Source: Nonomuraea spiralis (GTDB lineage Bacteria; Actinomycetota; Actinomycetes; Streptosporangiales; Streptosporangiaceae). Taken from it: 64,000 nucleotides of DNA. The notes under the pieces were generated by a model. That model was not told the DNA's origin. It saw only the letters and a list, made by a program, of their open reading frames with translations, and ran no database searches. Position numbers and translations under genes: made by a program. Positions 35,287 to 44,363 of the stretch are shown piece by piece (the first letter of the stretch is position 1; each line of letters begins with the position of its first letter). The stretch spans positions 62,001-126,000 of the forward strand of contig NZ_BMRC01000019.1 in the NCBI RefSeq assembly GCF_014648435.1. Direction: 5' to 3'.

Positions 35287-36432
35287 GTGGGGGATTCGAA
35301 GGGCATCGTGTACTGGGTACGGCGGCTGAGCGAGCTCGCGATGCTCGGCTGGCTCGGCATGATGCTGCTGCTCGACCTGGTCATCGCCGTGGGCGCCGGG
35401 GGGCTCCAGTGGCTCGTGCCGGGCTGCGGCGCGGCCGGGATCGCGGCCGTCGTGCTGCGCCGCCGCTACCGGGTCGAAGGCTTCTCCGCGGTGCTGGGGT
35501 TGTCCTTCGCCGTGTCGCTGGCCATCGGGTCGGTGGACGCGCCCGGCGTGCCCGGCATGGCGGAGACGGGGTCGCTGCTCATCCTCCTCATCGGCGTGCT
35601 GCGGCACGTGGAGCCGGTACGGCGGGCAGCGGTGCTGGCGTGCGCCGGGCTGATCGTGCTGATGGCCGAGTCGGCGGGGCGCGACTACCACTCGGCAGGA
35701 CTGGCGTTCGCGTTCCTGCTGTTCGCGAGCTGGTCGATGGCCGCGGGCATCGGCGGCTACCTCCGCTTCCAGCAGGAACGCCGTACGGAGGCCGTCCACT
35801 CCGTACGGCGGGCCGAACGCCTCGAACTGGCCAGGGAGCTGCACGACCTGGTCGCGCACCACATCACCGGCATCGTCGTCCAGGCCCAGGCCGCGCGTAC
35901 GGTCGCCGAGAACAAGCCCGAGGCGGTGCTGCCCGCGCTCGACGCGATCGCCACGGCCGGGTCGGAGGCGCTGACCTCGATGCGGCGGATGGTCACCGTG
36001 CTGCGCACCGAGGACGAGGCGGGCCGCAAACCCGGCACGACGCTGGCCGACCTGCGGATCCTGACCGAACGCTTCTCGGCCGAGGGGCCGAAGGTGGCGT
36101 TCGAGATCGGGCAGGGCCTCGACGACCACACGTTGCCGCCCGAGGTGATGACCACGCTGCACCGGGTCCTGCTGGAGTCGCTCACCAACGTGCGCAAGCA
36201 CGCCACCCGGGCCGCCTGGGTGGAGGCCGATCTGCGGCGGTACGAGCGGGTCGTCGTGTTGCGGGTGCGCAACTTCGGCTCGGCCGCCTCAGATCCGCGG
36301 GTGTCCCGGCTGGGCGGCGGGTTCGGGCTGGTCGGCATGGCCGAGCGGGTGGAGGCGCTGGGCGGCCGGCTCTACGCGGGCCCGTCCCCCGAAGGCCCCT
36401 GGGAAGTGATCGCCGAGTTCCCCCTGCCCTGA
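35287..36432 (+). CDS. Orphan NarL-type sensor histidine kinase
   Basis: A 381-residue kinase with five or six N-terminal membrane spans (about 12-150) and a cytosolic HisKA_3 dimerisation box with His186 in ARELHDLVAHHITGIVVQAQA, then an HATPase domain with LTNVRKHATRA and GGGFGLVGMAERVEALGGRL. GTG 35287 stands six bases after TACTCT (35275-35280), a leaderless arrangement. No response regulator is adjacent, so it is an orphan. Its 3' end is duplicated just downstream (36446-36477) and its last 144 bases are overlapped by the opposing SARP gene. Confidence 0.9.
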   Translation: MGDSKGIVYWVRRLSELAMLGWLGMMLLLDLVIAVGAGGLQWLVPGCGAAGIAAVVLRRRYRVEGFSAVLGLSFAVSLAIGSVDAPGVPGMAETGSLLILLIGVLRHVEPVRRAAVLACAGLIVLMAESAGRDYHSAGLAFAFLLFASWSMAAGIGGYLRFQQERRTEAVHSVRRAERLELARELHDLVAHHITGIVVQAQAARTVAENKPEAVLPALDAIATAGSEALTSMRRMVTVLRTEDEAGRKPGTTLADLRILTERFSAEGPKVAFEIGQGLDDHTLPPEVMTTLHRVLLESLTNVRKHATRAAWVEADLRRYERVVVLRVRNFGSAASDPRVSRLGGGFGLVGMAERVEALGGRLYAGPSPEGPWEVIAEFPLP

Positions 36433-39400
36433 GCCGACAGCCTGCGGGAGGTGGTCGCCGAGTTGCCCCTCACCTGAGGCGAAGGAGCGTTCGAAGTGTT
36501 GCTCGCCGAGGGCGGCGCGCAGTCTGGCGGTGATCCGGTCCACGTCGAGGCGTTCCCCGGCGGGCAGGGGCGCGCCGACGGACCGCCTGATCGCCGCCGC
36601 CGTCCCGAGTGTCCCGGCCGCCTCCTCCAGCCGCTCAGGGCCCGCGATCGACAACGCGCCCGCCAGCCCCTCCAGGGCCAGTGCGACGGCCCGCGGGTCG
36701 CCCGTCGCGCGGGCGCACCCGTACCCCTCGCGCTGGCGGGACAGCGCGGTCTCCGCGTCGCCGCGCTGCTCGGCCACGAACCCCCACTCGGCCATCACGA
36801 ACGCCACCCCGGGCGTCCCGCGCACCTTCCGCAGCCAGTCGAGCGCCGGCAGCAGGTACGACTCCGCCTCCTCGTACCGCCCCTGCCTGCGGGCGCTCAT
36901 GGCCAGCCCGAGCAGCGCGTTCTCCTCCGCCGCCCGGTACGCCTGCGCCACCGCCAGCCGCCTGGCCCGCCCGTGGTAGTCGTCGGAGCCCTCGTAGTCG
37001 CCCGCGAGCAGCGCGAGCCGCCCGAGCGCCGCCAGCTTGAACGACACGTCGAACCCCAGCCGCTCGGCCAGCCGCAACCCCTCGCGCCGCAGCCGGGCCG
37101 CCCGCTCGTAGTCGCCGCGGATCTCGGCCAGCCGGTCGAGGACGTCCATGGCCTCGACCTGCCCCCATTCGTCCCCCAGCTCCCGGAAGATCGCCAGGCC
37201 GCGTTCGCCGTCGCGTTCCATCGCCGCGAGCTCGCCGCGTCCCACGGCGAGCTTGGCCCGCAGGCACAGCGCCGCCGCCGTCCCCCACCGGCCCCCCAGC
37301 TCCTCGTACGCCTCCAGCGCCCGGCCCGCCGCCGCCCGGTGCGCCGCGTGGTCGCCGTACGCCCAGCGGGTGAAGCTCAGGAACCAGTCGGCCAGCGCGG
37401 CCCCCGCCCGGTCGAGCCCCGACCGGCGTACCGGCGGGGTGGGCTCGCCGAGCAGCAGCCCGATCCCGGCCAGCCACACCGAGGCCAGGGCCGCGGCGCT
37501 CTCCTCGCCGCCCGCCGCCAGCGCCGCCGCCAGCGACCTGCGGGCCTCGCGCAGCCTGCCGCGCAGGATCCAGTACCAGGCCAGCGCGTTGGCCAGGCGC
37601 AGGGCCTCGGGCCCGGACAGGGCCAGCCGGAGGTTGGCACTCTCGGCGTCCAGCCGGTCCAGCCACTCGTGCTGGCGCGGGCCGCGCAGCTCGGCGCGGG
37701 CGGCCAGCTCGGTGTAGTAGCGGGCGTGCCGTTCCCGCAGCAGGTCGTGCTCCCCGGCCTCGCGCAGCCGTTCGAGGCAGTAGGCGGTCACCGACTCCAG
37801 CAGCCGGTAGCGGGGACCGCGGGCCACCACGACCAGCGACCGGTCCACGAGCCTGGCCAGCACGTCGAGCACGTCCACGCCGGGCTCGGCGCAGACCGCC
37901 TCGGCGGCCTCCAGCGTGCAGCCGTCGGCGTGCACGGCCAGCCGCCGCAGCACGGCGCGCTCGTCGGCGGACAGCAGCTCCCAGCTCCAGTCGATGGTGG
38001 CCCGGAGCGTGCGCTGCCGGGCCGGGGCGTCCCGCATGCCGGCGCTGAGCAGCCTGAACCGGTCGTCCAGCCGGGCGGCCAGCTCCTGTACGCCGAGCGC
38101 GCGCACCCGCGTGGCGGCCAGCTCCAGGGCCAGCGGGATGCCGTCGAGCCGCCGGCAGATGACGCCCACGGTCGGGCCGGGCTCGACGTCCGCGCGGGCC
38201 GCGAAGAGCCGTACGGCGTCGGGTTCGGCCAGCGGGTGGACGACGCGGACCCGTTCGCCGGACACGCCCAGCGGCTCCTGGCTGGTGGCCAGCACGCGCA
38301 GGCCGGGCGCGGACCGCAGCAACACCGAGACCAGCGCGGCGACCTGCTCGACCAGATGCTCACAGTTGTCCAGCACCAGCAGCGCGTCCCGGCCCGCCAG
38401 CACCCCCGCCAGCCTGGACGGCAGCGGCACGGAGTCGTCGTCGCGCACGCCCAGCACGGCCGCCACCGCCTCGGCCACGTCCGCGGCCCCGGCCAGTTCC
38501 ACCAGCCACACCCCGTCGGCGAACCCGCCCGTCCGGTCGCCGGGGACATCGGAGTCGTCGGGGAAGGCCAACCTGCGGGCCGCGGCGAGGGCGAGGCGGG
38601 TCTTGCCCACGCCGCCCGACCCCGTCAGCGTCACCAGCCGCGAGCCCGCCAGCAGGCCGATGACCTCGGCGAGGTCGGCGTCCCGGCCGATCAGCCCGGT
38701 GAGCGGGGCGGGCAGGTTGGAGGCGGACGGCGGCGGCAGGCTCAGCCCCGGGTCCTGGCGCAGGATGGCCCCGTGCAGCGCGGCCAGCTCCGGCGACGGG
38801 TCGAGCCCCAGTTCCTCGGCCAGCCGGACACGCAACTCCTCGTACGCGGCCAGCGCCTCGCTCTGCCTGCCGCCGCGGTACAGGGCCTTCATGTGCGAGG
38901 CGCGCAGCCGTTCGCGCAGGGGGTGCCGGGCGACCAGGGCGGCGAGGTCGACGTCCGCGCCGAGCGCCAGGCGTACCTCGGCCTGCTCCTCCAGGGCCGA
39001 CAGGCGCAGTTCCTCCAGCAAGGCGATCTCGGGCCGGGCGAACTCCTCGTCGGCGAAGTCGGCGTAGGCCGGGCCGCGCCACAGCGCGAGCGCCTGGTCG
39101 AGCTCGCGGGCCCGCTCGCGCGGGGCGGCGCCGCGGCGGCCGGCGAGGGCGCGGAAGCGGGCGGCGTCGGAGTCGTGGGGGGCCAGCCGGTACCCGGCGG
39201 GGCCGCGCAGGACCGCGGCGGGGTCGCCGAGCGCGCGGCGGAGCTGGGAGACGCGGGCCTGGAGGGTGCCGACGGGGTTGCGGGTGGGCCGGTCGCCCCA
39301 CAGGTCGTCGATCAGCCGGTCGGCGGAGACCGGGCCGCCGCCGGCCGCCAGCAGGCCGGCGAGGAGCGCGCGGACCTTGGGCTCGGCGACGTGGATCTCC

Positions 39401-39453
39401 GCGCCGTCGTCCGTCCACGCGGCCAGCGGGCCGAGCACCCCGAATCGCACCAT
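36289..39453 (-). CDS. SARP-type regulator: BTAD, NB-ARC and TPR domains
   Basis: A 1054-residue AfsR-like regulator. Domains: OmpR-type winged helix (about 1-92), BTAD (about 95-240), an NB-ARC/STAND ATPase with Walker A TGSGGVGKT (277-285) and LLVLDNCEHLVEQVAAL, and C-terminal TPR-like helices (about 690-990). It probably activates a nearby promoter in response to an intracellular cue, and is divergent from the imine-reductase-like gene with 63 bases between. Its last about 60 residues (GEGQLGDHLPQAVGSGQGEL onward) are antisense to the kinase 3' end, so the original stop seems to have been lost. Confidence 0.9.
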   Translation of the reverse strand: MVRFGVLGPLAAWTDDGAEIHVAEPKVRALLAGLLAAGGGPVSADRLIDDLWGDRPTRNPVGTLQARVSQLRRALGDPAAVLRGPAGYRLAPHDSDAARFRALAGRRGAAPRERARELDQALALWRGPAYADFADEEFARPEIALLEELRLSALEEQAEVRLALGADVDLAALVARHPLRERLRASHMKALYRGGRQSEALAAYEELRVRLAEELGLDPSPELAALHGAILRQDPGLSLPPPSASNLPAPLTGLIGRDADLAEVIGLLAGSRLVTLTGSGGVGKTRLALAAARRLAFPDDSDVPGDRTGGFADGVWLVELAGAADVAEAVAAVLGVRDDDSVPLPSRLAGVLAGRDALLVLDNCEHLVEQVAALVSVLLRSAPGLRVLATSQEPLGVSGERVRVVHPLAEPDAVRLFAARADVEPGPTVGVICRRLDGIPLALELAATRVRALGVQELAARLDDRFRLLSAGMRDAPARQRTLRATIDWSWELLSADERAVLRRLAVHADGCTLEAAEAVCAEPGVDVLDVLARLVDRSLVVVARGPRYRLLESVTAYCLERLREAGEHDLLRERHARYYTELAARAELRGPRQHEWLDRLDAESANLRLALSGPEALRLANALAWYWILRGRLREARRSLAAALAAGGEESAAALASVWLAGIGLLLGEPTPPVRRSGLDRAGAALADWFLSFTRWAYGDHAAHRAAAGRALEAYEELGGRWGTAAALCLRAKLAVGRGELAAMERDGERGLAIFRELGDEWGQVEAMDVLDRLAEIRGDYERAARLRREGLRLAERLGFDVSFKLAALGRLALLAGDYEGSDDYHGRARRLAVAQAYRAAEENALLGLAMSARRQGRYEEAESYLLPALDWLRKVRGTPGVAFVMAEWGFVAEQRGDAETALSRQREGYGCARATGDPRAVALALEGLAGALSIAGPERLEEAAGTLGTAAAIRRSVGAPLPAGERLDVDRITARLRAALGEQHFERSFASGEGQLGDHLPQAVGSGQGELGDHFPGAFGGRARVEPAAQRLHPLGHADQPEPAAQPGHPRI
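36401..36477. repeat. Tandem duplication of the kinase 3' end
   Basis: 36401-36432 encodes the last residues WEVIAEFPLP and stop of the kinase. 36446-36477 repeats it with 27 of 32 bases identical and would encode REVVAELPLT plus stop in the same sense. The copies are 45 bases apart. Confidence 0.85.
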
Positions 39454-39516
39454 GCATCACCTAACCCGTAGCGGGCCGTAAGGATTTCCGTAGAGGGGTG
39501 CCGCAGGCTCCCTGTC

Positions 39517-40374
39517 ATGACTCAGGTGACAGTTGTGGGACTCGGCCCGATGGGGTCGAAGATGGCCGAGACGTTCCTCGGCGCCGGTTTCGACGTGGCC
39601 GTGTGGAACCGTACGGCGAGCAAGACAGAACCGCTGGTCGCCCGGGGCGCCAGGCACGCGGCCTCGGCCGCGGACGGCGACCTCCTGGTGATCAGCCAGA
39701 TCGGCTACCAGGCCATGTACGACAGCCTCGGCGAGGCGAGGCTGGACGGGAAGGTGCTGGTCAACCTCAGCTCCGGCACCCCGGAGGAACTGCGCGCGGC
39801 GGCCCGCTGGGTGGCCGGGCGGGGCGGGACGCTGATCACCGCCGGGATCATGGTCCCGCCCCCGGGAATCGGGCAGCCGGGCGCCTACTCCTTCTACAGC
39901 GGCCCCAAGGACGTGCTCGACCGGCACGCCGCGACGCTGGAGTCCCTCGGCGGCATCACGTACGTGGGCGCCGACGAGGGCCTGGCGATGATGTACTACC
40001 AGTCGCTGCTGCTGATCTTCTGGTCGAGCCTGACCAGCCAGATGCACGCCATGGCGATGTTGCGCACGGCCGGGGTCTCCCCGCTGGAGTTCCTGCCGTT
40101 CGTCCGGGAGACCTTCACCCAGCTCGGCGGCGACGGCGTGATGGGCTTCGCCACGATCCTGGCCGAGGAGTTCGCCGCCGGGACCTACCCCGGCGAGCTG
40201 AACTCCCTGGACATGCAGCTCGCCGGCATCGGCCACGTCGTGCACGCGCTGCGCGAGGCCGGCGTCGAGAGCACGGTGCCGGACGCGCTGCGAAGGCTCT
40301 TCGAGCGCGCCGCCGCCGAGGGGCGGGGCCACGAGGGCCTCGGCACCGTGATCGAATCGATACGGAAGCCCTGA
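39517..40374 (+). CDS. Imine reductase-like NADPH oxidoreductase
   Basis: A 285-residue member of the beta-hydroxyacid dehydrogenase superfamily closest to imine reductases. The NADPH site is VVGLGPMGSKMAETFL with WNRTASK; ITAGIMVPPPGIGQPGAYSF matches the imine-reductase core, and GLAMMYYQSLLLIFW has Tyr161 at the position where imine reductases carry the catalytic Asp or Tyr (Tyr is typical of the S-type group). It lacks the catalytic Lys context of 3-hydroxyisobutyrate dehydrogenases. It is transcribed away from the SARP regulator, which may control it. The natural substrate is unknown. Confidence 0.8.
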   Translation: MTQVTVVGLGPMGSKMAETFLGAGFDVAVWNRTASKTEPLVARGARHAASAADGDLLVISQIGYQAMYDSLGEARLDGKVLVNLSSGTPEELRAAARWVAGRGGTLITAGIMVPPPGIGQPGAYSFYSGPKDVLDRHAATLESLGGITYVGADEGLAMMYYQSLLLIFWSSLTSQMHAMAMLRTAGVSPLEFLPFVRETFTQLGGDGVMGFATILAEEFAAGTYPGELNSLDMQLAGIGHVVHALREAGVESTVPDALRRLFERAAAEGRGHEGLGTVIESIRKP

Positions 40375-41745
40375 TCAGTGGTTGGCGAGGAAGGCGAGCA
40401 GGTCCTGCCTGGTGATCAGCCCGGCGGGCTTGCCGTCCTCCAGCACGACCGCCGCGTCGGCCTTCTCCAGTGCCTCGACCGCGCGCGCGACGGGTTCGCC
40501 GCTGCCGATCGTGGGTAGCGGCGCCGACATGTGGTCGGAGATCGGGTCGTCCGAGGCGAGCCTGCCGTGGTAGAGGGCCTCCAGGAGGTCGCGCTCGACG
40601 ATGGAGCCGATCACCTCGGCCGCCATGACGGGCGGCTCCTCCTTCATGACCGGAAGCTGGGACACCGAGTACTCGCGCATGATCGAGATGGCCGTGCCGA
40701 CCGACTCGTGCGGGTGGGCGTGCACGAACTCCGGCAGTCCTGGCCCCTTGCGCGCCAGTACGTCGCCGACCAGGCCCTCGTCCGAGCTCGTCGTCAGGAA
40801 GCCGTAGTCGGCCATCCAGTCGTCGTTGAAGATCTTCGACAGGTAGCCGCGGCCGCCGTCGGGCAGCAGCACGACCACCACGTCGTCGGGCCCCGCGTTG
40901 GCCGCCACCTGCAGCGCCGCCACCACGGCCATGCCGCACGAGCCGCCGACGAGCAGCCCCTCCTCGCGGGCGAGCCGGCGGGTCATGGTGAAGGAGTCCT
41001 TGTCGGACACCGCGATGATCTCGTCGCAGATCCCGGTGTCGTACGTGGCCGGCCAGATGTCCTCACCCACGCCCTCGACCAGGTACGGCCGGCCGGAGCC
41101 CCCGGAGTAGACCGAGCCCTCGGGGTCGGCCCCGATGATCTTCACCCTGCCGCCGGAGACCTCCTTGAGGTAGCGGCCGGTGCCGCTGATCGTGCCGCCG
41201 GTGCCGATGCCCGCCACGAAGTGCGTGATGCGGCCGTCGGTCTGCTCCCACAGCTCGGGACCGGTCGAGTGGTAGTGGGAGTCGGGGTTGTTGACGTTGG
41301 AGTACTGGTCGGGCTTCCAGGCGTTGGGGATCTCCCGGGCCAGCCGGTCGGAGACCGAGTAGTAGGACTCCGGGTGGTCGGGCGAGACGGCGGTCGGGCA
41401 GACCACGACCTCGGCCCCGTACGCGCGCAGCACCGCGATCTTGTCCTGGGCCACCTTGTCGGGCACCACGAACAGGCACCGGTAGCCCTTCTGCTGGGCC
41501 ACGATGGCCAGGCCCACGCCGGTGTTGCCGGAGGTCGGCTCCACGATGACCCCGCCGGGCCGCAGCGCGCCCGAGGCTTCGGCGGCCTCGATCATGCGCA
41601 CCGCGATGCGGTCCTTGACCGAGCCGCCGGGATTGAAGTATTCGACCTTGGCCAGCACCTGAGCGGAGATCCCCGCGGTGACCTTGTGCAGCCGGACGAG
41701 CGGAGTGTTCCCCATGAGGTCGACCAGGGAATCGTAAACGCGCAC
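40375..41745 (-). CDS. cbs: Cystathionine beta-synthase
   Basis: A 456-residue PLP enzyme that joins serine and homocysteine. Lys44 in NPGGSVKDRIA binds the cofactor; PTSGNTGVGLA and GIGTGGTISGTGRYL complete the site. Two CBS domains at the C-terminus (about 330-456: MREYSVSQLPVMKEE and EKADAAVVLEDGKPAGLIT) are regulatory. GTG 41745 lies nine bases after GAAGG; a longer frame has no ribosome site. It converges on the imine-reductase-like gene with no spacer. It probably works with metB in reverse transsulfuration. Confidence 0.94.
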   Translation of the reverse strand: MRVYDSLVDLMGNTPLVRLHKVTAGISAQVLAKVEYFNPGGSVKDRIAVRMIEAAEASGALRPGGVIVEPTSGNTGVGLAIVAQQKGYRCLFVVPDKVAQDKIAVLRAYGAEVVVCPTAVSPDHPESYYSVSDRLAREIPNAWKPDQYSNVNNPDSHYHSTGPELWEQTDGRITHFVAGIGTGGTISGTGRYLKEVSGGRVKIIGADPEGSVYSGGSGRPYLVEGVGEDIWPATYDTGICDEIIAVSDKDSFTMTRRLAREEGLLVGGSCGMAVVAALQVAANAGPDDVVVVLLPDGGRGYLSKIFNDDWMADYGFLTTSSDEGLVGDVLARKGPGLPEFVHAHPHESVGTAISIMREYSVSQLPVMKEEPPVMAAEVIGSIVERDLLEALYHGRLASDDPISDHMSAPLPTIGSGEPVARAVEALEKADAAVVLEDGKPAGLITRQDLLAFLANH

Positions 41746-41871
41746 CGAGGTGTTCACCTTCTTTGCCGAAGCTTGATCAGCTTGCCCGAGGCCGAGATCC
41801 ATTGGGGGTGGCAGGCCCTCGGCTAGTTTTCAAGCAAACGCTACCGCCGAGTTCGACCGGGAGGGCACTAC

Positions 41872-42855
41872 GTGGTCTGGGCAGCAGGCATGGCACGTGC
41901 GGCCAGAAGGATCGCCATGGCGGCCGCGCTCGGCGGCGGCGGGCTGACGGCTCTCGGAGCCACGGCGTACGGCCTGCTGATCGCCGAAGGACTGCTCGCG
42001 CGCAAGGCCATCGGCCGCCCCCACGGTCTGGACGGACCGCCCTCCGACGGCGTCTACGGCGATTTTCCCGGAATCCCCCTCAAACTGGCCATGCTCGGCG
42101 ATTCCACATCGGTGGGCCTGGGCATGACCGATCCCAGCCACACGCCCGCCGTGCTGCTCGCCAACGGCGTGGCCGCGGTGGCCGAGCGCCCGGTGCACCT
42201 GCTCGTGGCGGGCAAGTCGGGCGCCCCCTCGGCGGAGCTGGGCGAGCAGGTGGACGCCGCCCTGGCCCTGCGCCCCGACGTGGCGGTGATCTTCGTGGGG
42301 GCCAACGACATCATCACGCAGACGTCGCCGGCCACCGCCGTGCGTCACCTGGCCAAGGCGGTGCGGCGGCTGCGCGAGGCGGGCGTCGAGGTGGTCGTCG
42401 GCACCTGCCCCGACCTCGGCACGGTGCGGCCCATCGCCCAGCCTCTGCGCTGGGTCACCCGGCGGTGGAGCCGCCAGCTCGCCGCCGCCCAGACCGTCGC
42501 CGTCGTGGACGCGGGCGGCCGTACGGTGGCGTTCGCCGACGTTCTGGGCCCGGAATTCGATACGAATCCGACAGAAATGTTCGGACCGGATCGTTTCCAT
42601 CCATCTGACCGAGGTTACGCGCAGGCCGCTTACGCGGTGCTACCGTCGGTGTGCGCTGCGTTGGGGCTGTGGCCTGAGCCGCGACCCGCGCGGGGCGAAG
42701 GACTCCAACCGATCTATCTTGCGGCGGCAACGGCCGCGGAGGAGCCCGGCACCGAGGTCACCGCGACCCGGGTCGACGGACGGGCGACGGGCCTGCACGG
42801 CAAATGGGCCACGCTGTTCCGCCGACGGCTCGGCGAGACGCCTTCCGACGCTTAG
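41872..42855 (+). CDS. SGNH/GDSL hydrolase, membrane-anchored
   Basis: A 327-residue protein with an N-terminal membrane segment (about 16-37) and an SGNH-hydrolase domain: AMLGDSTSVGLGM (block I with nucleophile Ser), GKSGAPSAELG, FVGANDIITQTSP (block III) and DRFHPSDRGYAQAAYAV (block V, catalytic Asp/His). It would cleave an ester on the outer face of the membrane. A GGGAGGG site precedes GTG 41872. The position next to cbs matches Rv1075c, a lipase/esterase of the same fold. Confidence 0.9.
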   Translation: MVWAAGMARAARRIAMAAALGGGGLTALGATAYGLLIAEGLLARKAIGRPHGLDGPPSDGVYGDFPGIPLKLAMLGDSTSVGLGMTDPSHTPAVLLANGVAAVAERPVHLLVAGKSGAPSAELGEQVDAALALRPDVAVIFVGANDIITQTSPATAVRHLAKAVRRLREAGVEVVVGTCPDLGTVRPIAQPLRWVTRRWSRQLAAAQTVAVVDAGGRTVAFADVLGPEFDTNPTEMFGPDRFHPSDRGYAQAAYAVLPSVCAALGLWPEPRPARGEGLQPIYLAAATAAEEPGTEVTATRVDGRATGLHGKWATLFRRRLGETPSDA

Positions 42856-42945
42856 CGCGTCCGGCGGGTGGCTCGACCACGCCTGATCACGGTCACCCTC
42901 CGAGCCTGAGCCGTCACTCCACGTCCTCTTTGGAGTGAATTGTCT

Positions 42946-44289
42946 GTGCTCCGGCCCCTCACGAAACCTTCTCTGGCCCTCGCGGGCATCCTCGCCCTGG
43001 CGGCCTGCTCCGACAGCGACGCCGCCACGGCGAACTTCCCCTCCTGGCAGAACACCCAGGTCAACGCGGTCAGCCGGATCGTGTCCGCGGCCGGCGTGGT
43101 CACCACGACCTCCATGAAGCCCGACGGCACGCTGGAGACCGTGGCGCTCGGCCGCGACGACGGGCGCCGCCTGTGGGCCTACCCGGCCACCATGGCCGGC
43201 CGCCTGCCCGGCATGGGCGTCCCGGCCCCCGCGATCGTGGAGACGACCAAGGGCCAGGGGGTGATCGTGGCGCTCGACCCGGCCAGGAAGGGCCGCTGGA
43301 ACGCCACCCTCGTCGCCCGCGACGCCCGGTCCGGGGTGCAGAAGTGGTCCAGGCCGATGCACTCCACGTTCGGCCCGCAGCGCTGCGGGCCCTACCTGTG
43401 CCTGTCCGAGCACACGGCCCTGACCCACGCCCGCATGGTGGTGCTCGACCCGGCCACGGGCCGGGTGATGTGGCGGCTGCCCGGTATCTCCGAGGTCGAG
43501 TGGTCCGACGCCGAGCGGGTCCTGCTGCTGCGGATGGCCGCCAACCCCATGATCGAGTCGTACGACGTCAAGACCGGCAAGCTCCAGTGGCAGCAGCCGA
43601 TCGAGCAGGCGCTCGGGCCGGGCATCGACCTGTCGGGCGGATGGGCGTTCGGCTCGACCGGCGACAACCTGGTCGGCTACGTCGCCCCCTACACCAACCC
43701 CCAGACCAAACAGGTCTCCACCTTCGGGCTGTTCTCCATCAGGATCGGCGACGGCACGGTCAACTGGATGCGTCCCTCGGTCGTACGCGTCTATCCCAGC
43801 GGCAGCCCCGGCTACGCGCCCGTCGTCCGGCCGGTCGACCGCCGGGGCGCCTACGGCGGGTTCGCCAGGCTCGACTCCGAGACCGGCCGGGTGGTCGGCC
43901 AGATCACCGCCGCCGACGTGCCGGGCTCGGGCTGGTGGCTGGCCTTCCCCGACCGGATGGACAAACTGGGCTTCCTCAAGCACGACGCCAAGGGCAGCGC
44001 CTTCAACCTGGCCTCCGGCAAGGCGGCGCGGGTGGACGAGGAGCGCGGCTGGTCCTTCTGCGTCACCGACCCCAAGCCGCTCCCGCTGCGCGCCCAGGCC
44101 CCCGGCTTCTACTCCACGGCCGCCATCTGCGAGTACGACCTGGCCACCGGCAAGCGGGTCTCGCCGATGAGCGCCCCGCCCCCGTGGTTCACCGGCAGCC
44201 AGGACGGCTGGCGCCTGTGGCGGGACGAGAAGGGCGCCGTGCACGCCGTCAACGACCACACCGCCACCGCGCCCGGCATGTACGGCTGA
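42946..44289 (+). CDS. PQQ-like beta-propeller lipoprotein
   Basis: A 447-residue surface lipoprotein. The signal LAGILALAAC ends in a lipobox Cys. The rest is repeated WD/PQQ-like propeller blades, with recurring motifs such as DARSGVQKWSRPMH, DPATGRVMWRLPG, DVKTGKLQWQQPIE and DSETGRVVGQI. Such proteins bind partners rather than act as PQQ enzymes, since no dehydrogenase active site is seen. TTG 42940 and GTG 42946 are both possible starts; GGAG lies 10 bases before the GTG. No partner gene is obvious. Confidence 0.85.
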   Translation: MLRPLTKPSLALAGILALAACSDSDAATANFPSWQNTQVNAVSRIVSAAGVVTTTSMKPDGTLETVALGRDDGRRLWAYPATMAGRLPGMGVPAPAIVETTKGQGVIVALDPARKGRWNATLVARDARSGVQKWSRPMHSTFGPQRCGPYLCLSEHTALTHARMVVLDPATGRVMWRLPGISEVEWSDAERVLLLRMAANPMIESYDVKTGKLQWQQPIEQALGPGIDLSGGWAFGSTGDNLVGYVAPYTNPQTKQVSTFGLFSIRIGDGTVNWMRPSVVRVYPSGSPGYAPVVRPVDRRGAYGGFARLDSETGRVVGQITAADVPGSGWWLAFPDRMDKLGFLKHDAKGSAFNLASGKAARVDEERGWSFCVTDPKPLPLRAQAPGFYSTAAICEYDLATGKRVSPMSAPPPWFTGSQDGWRLWRDEKGAVHAVNDHTATAPGMYG

Positions 44290-44363
44290 CGCCGGCCCCC
44301 CAGGCGCTTGCGAGGAGGACTGGAATATAGTTCTAATATCAGCGCCGGACACAAGGAGGGGCC

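Noticed and set aside
36496..39471. A 991-residue plus-strand frame
   Set aside because: Antisense to the SARP gene, low-complexity Arg/Gln/Gly-rich, no signature; the minus-strand product has clear BTAD and NB-ARC motifs.
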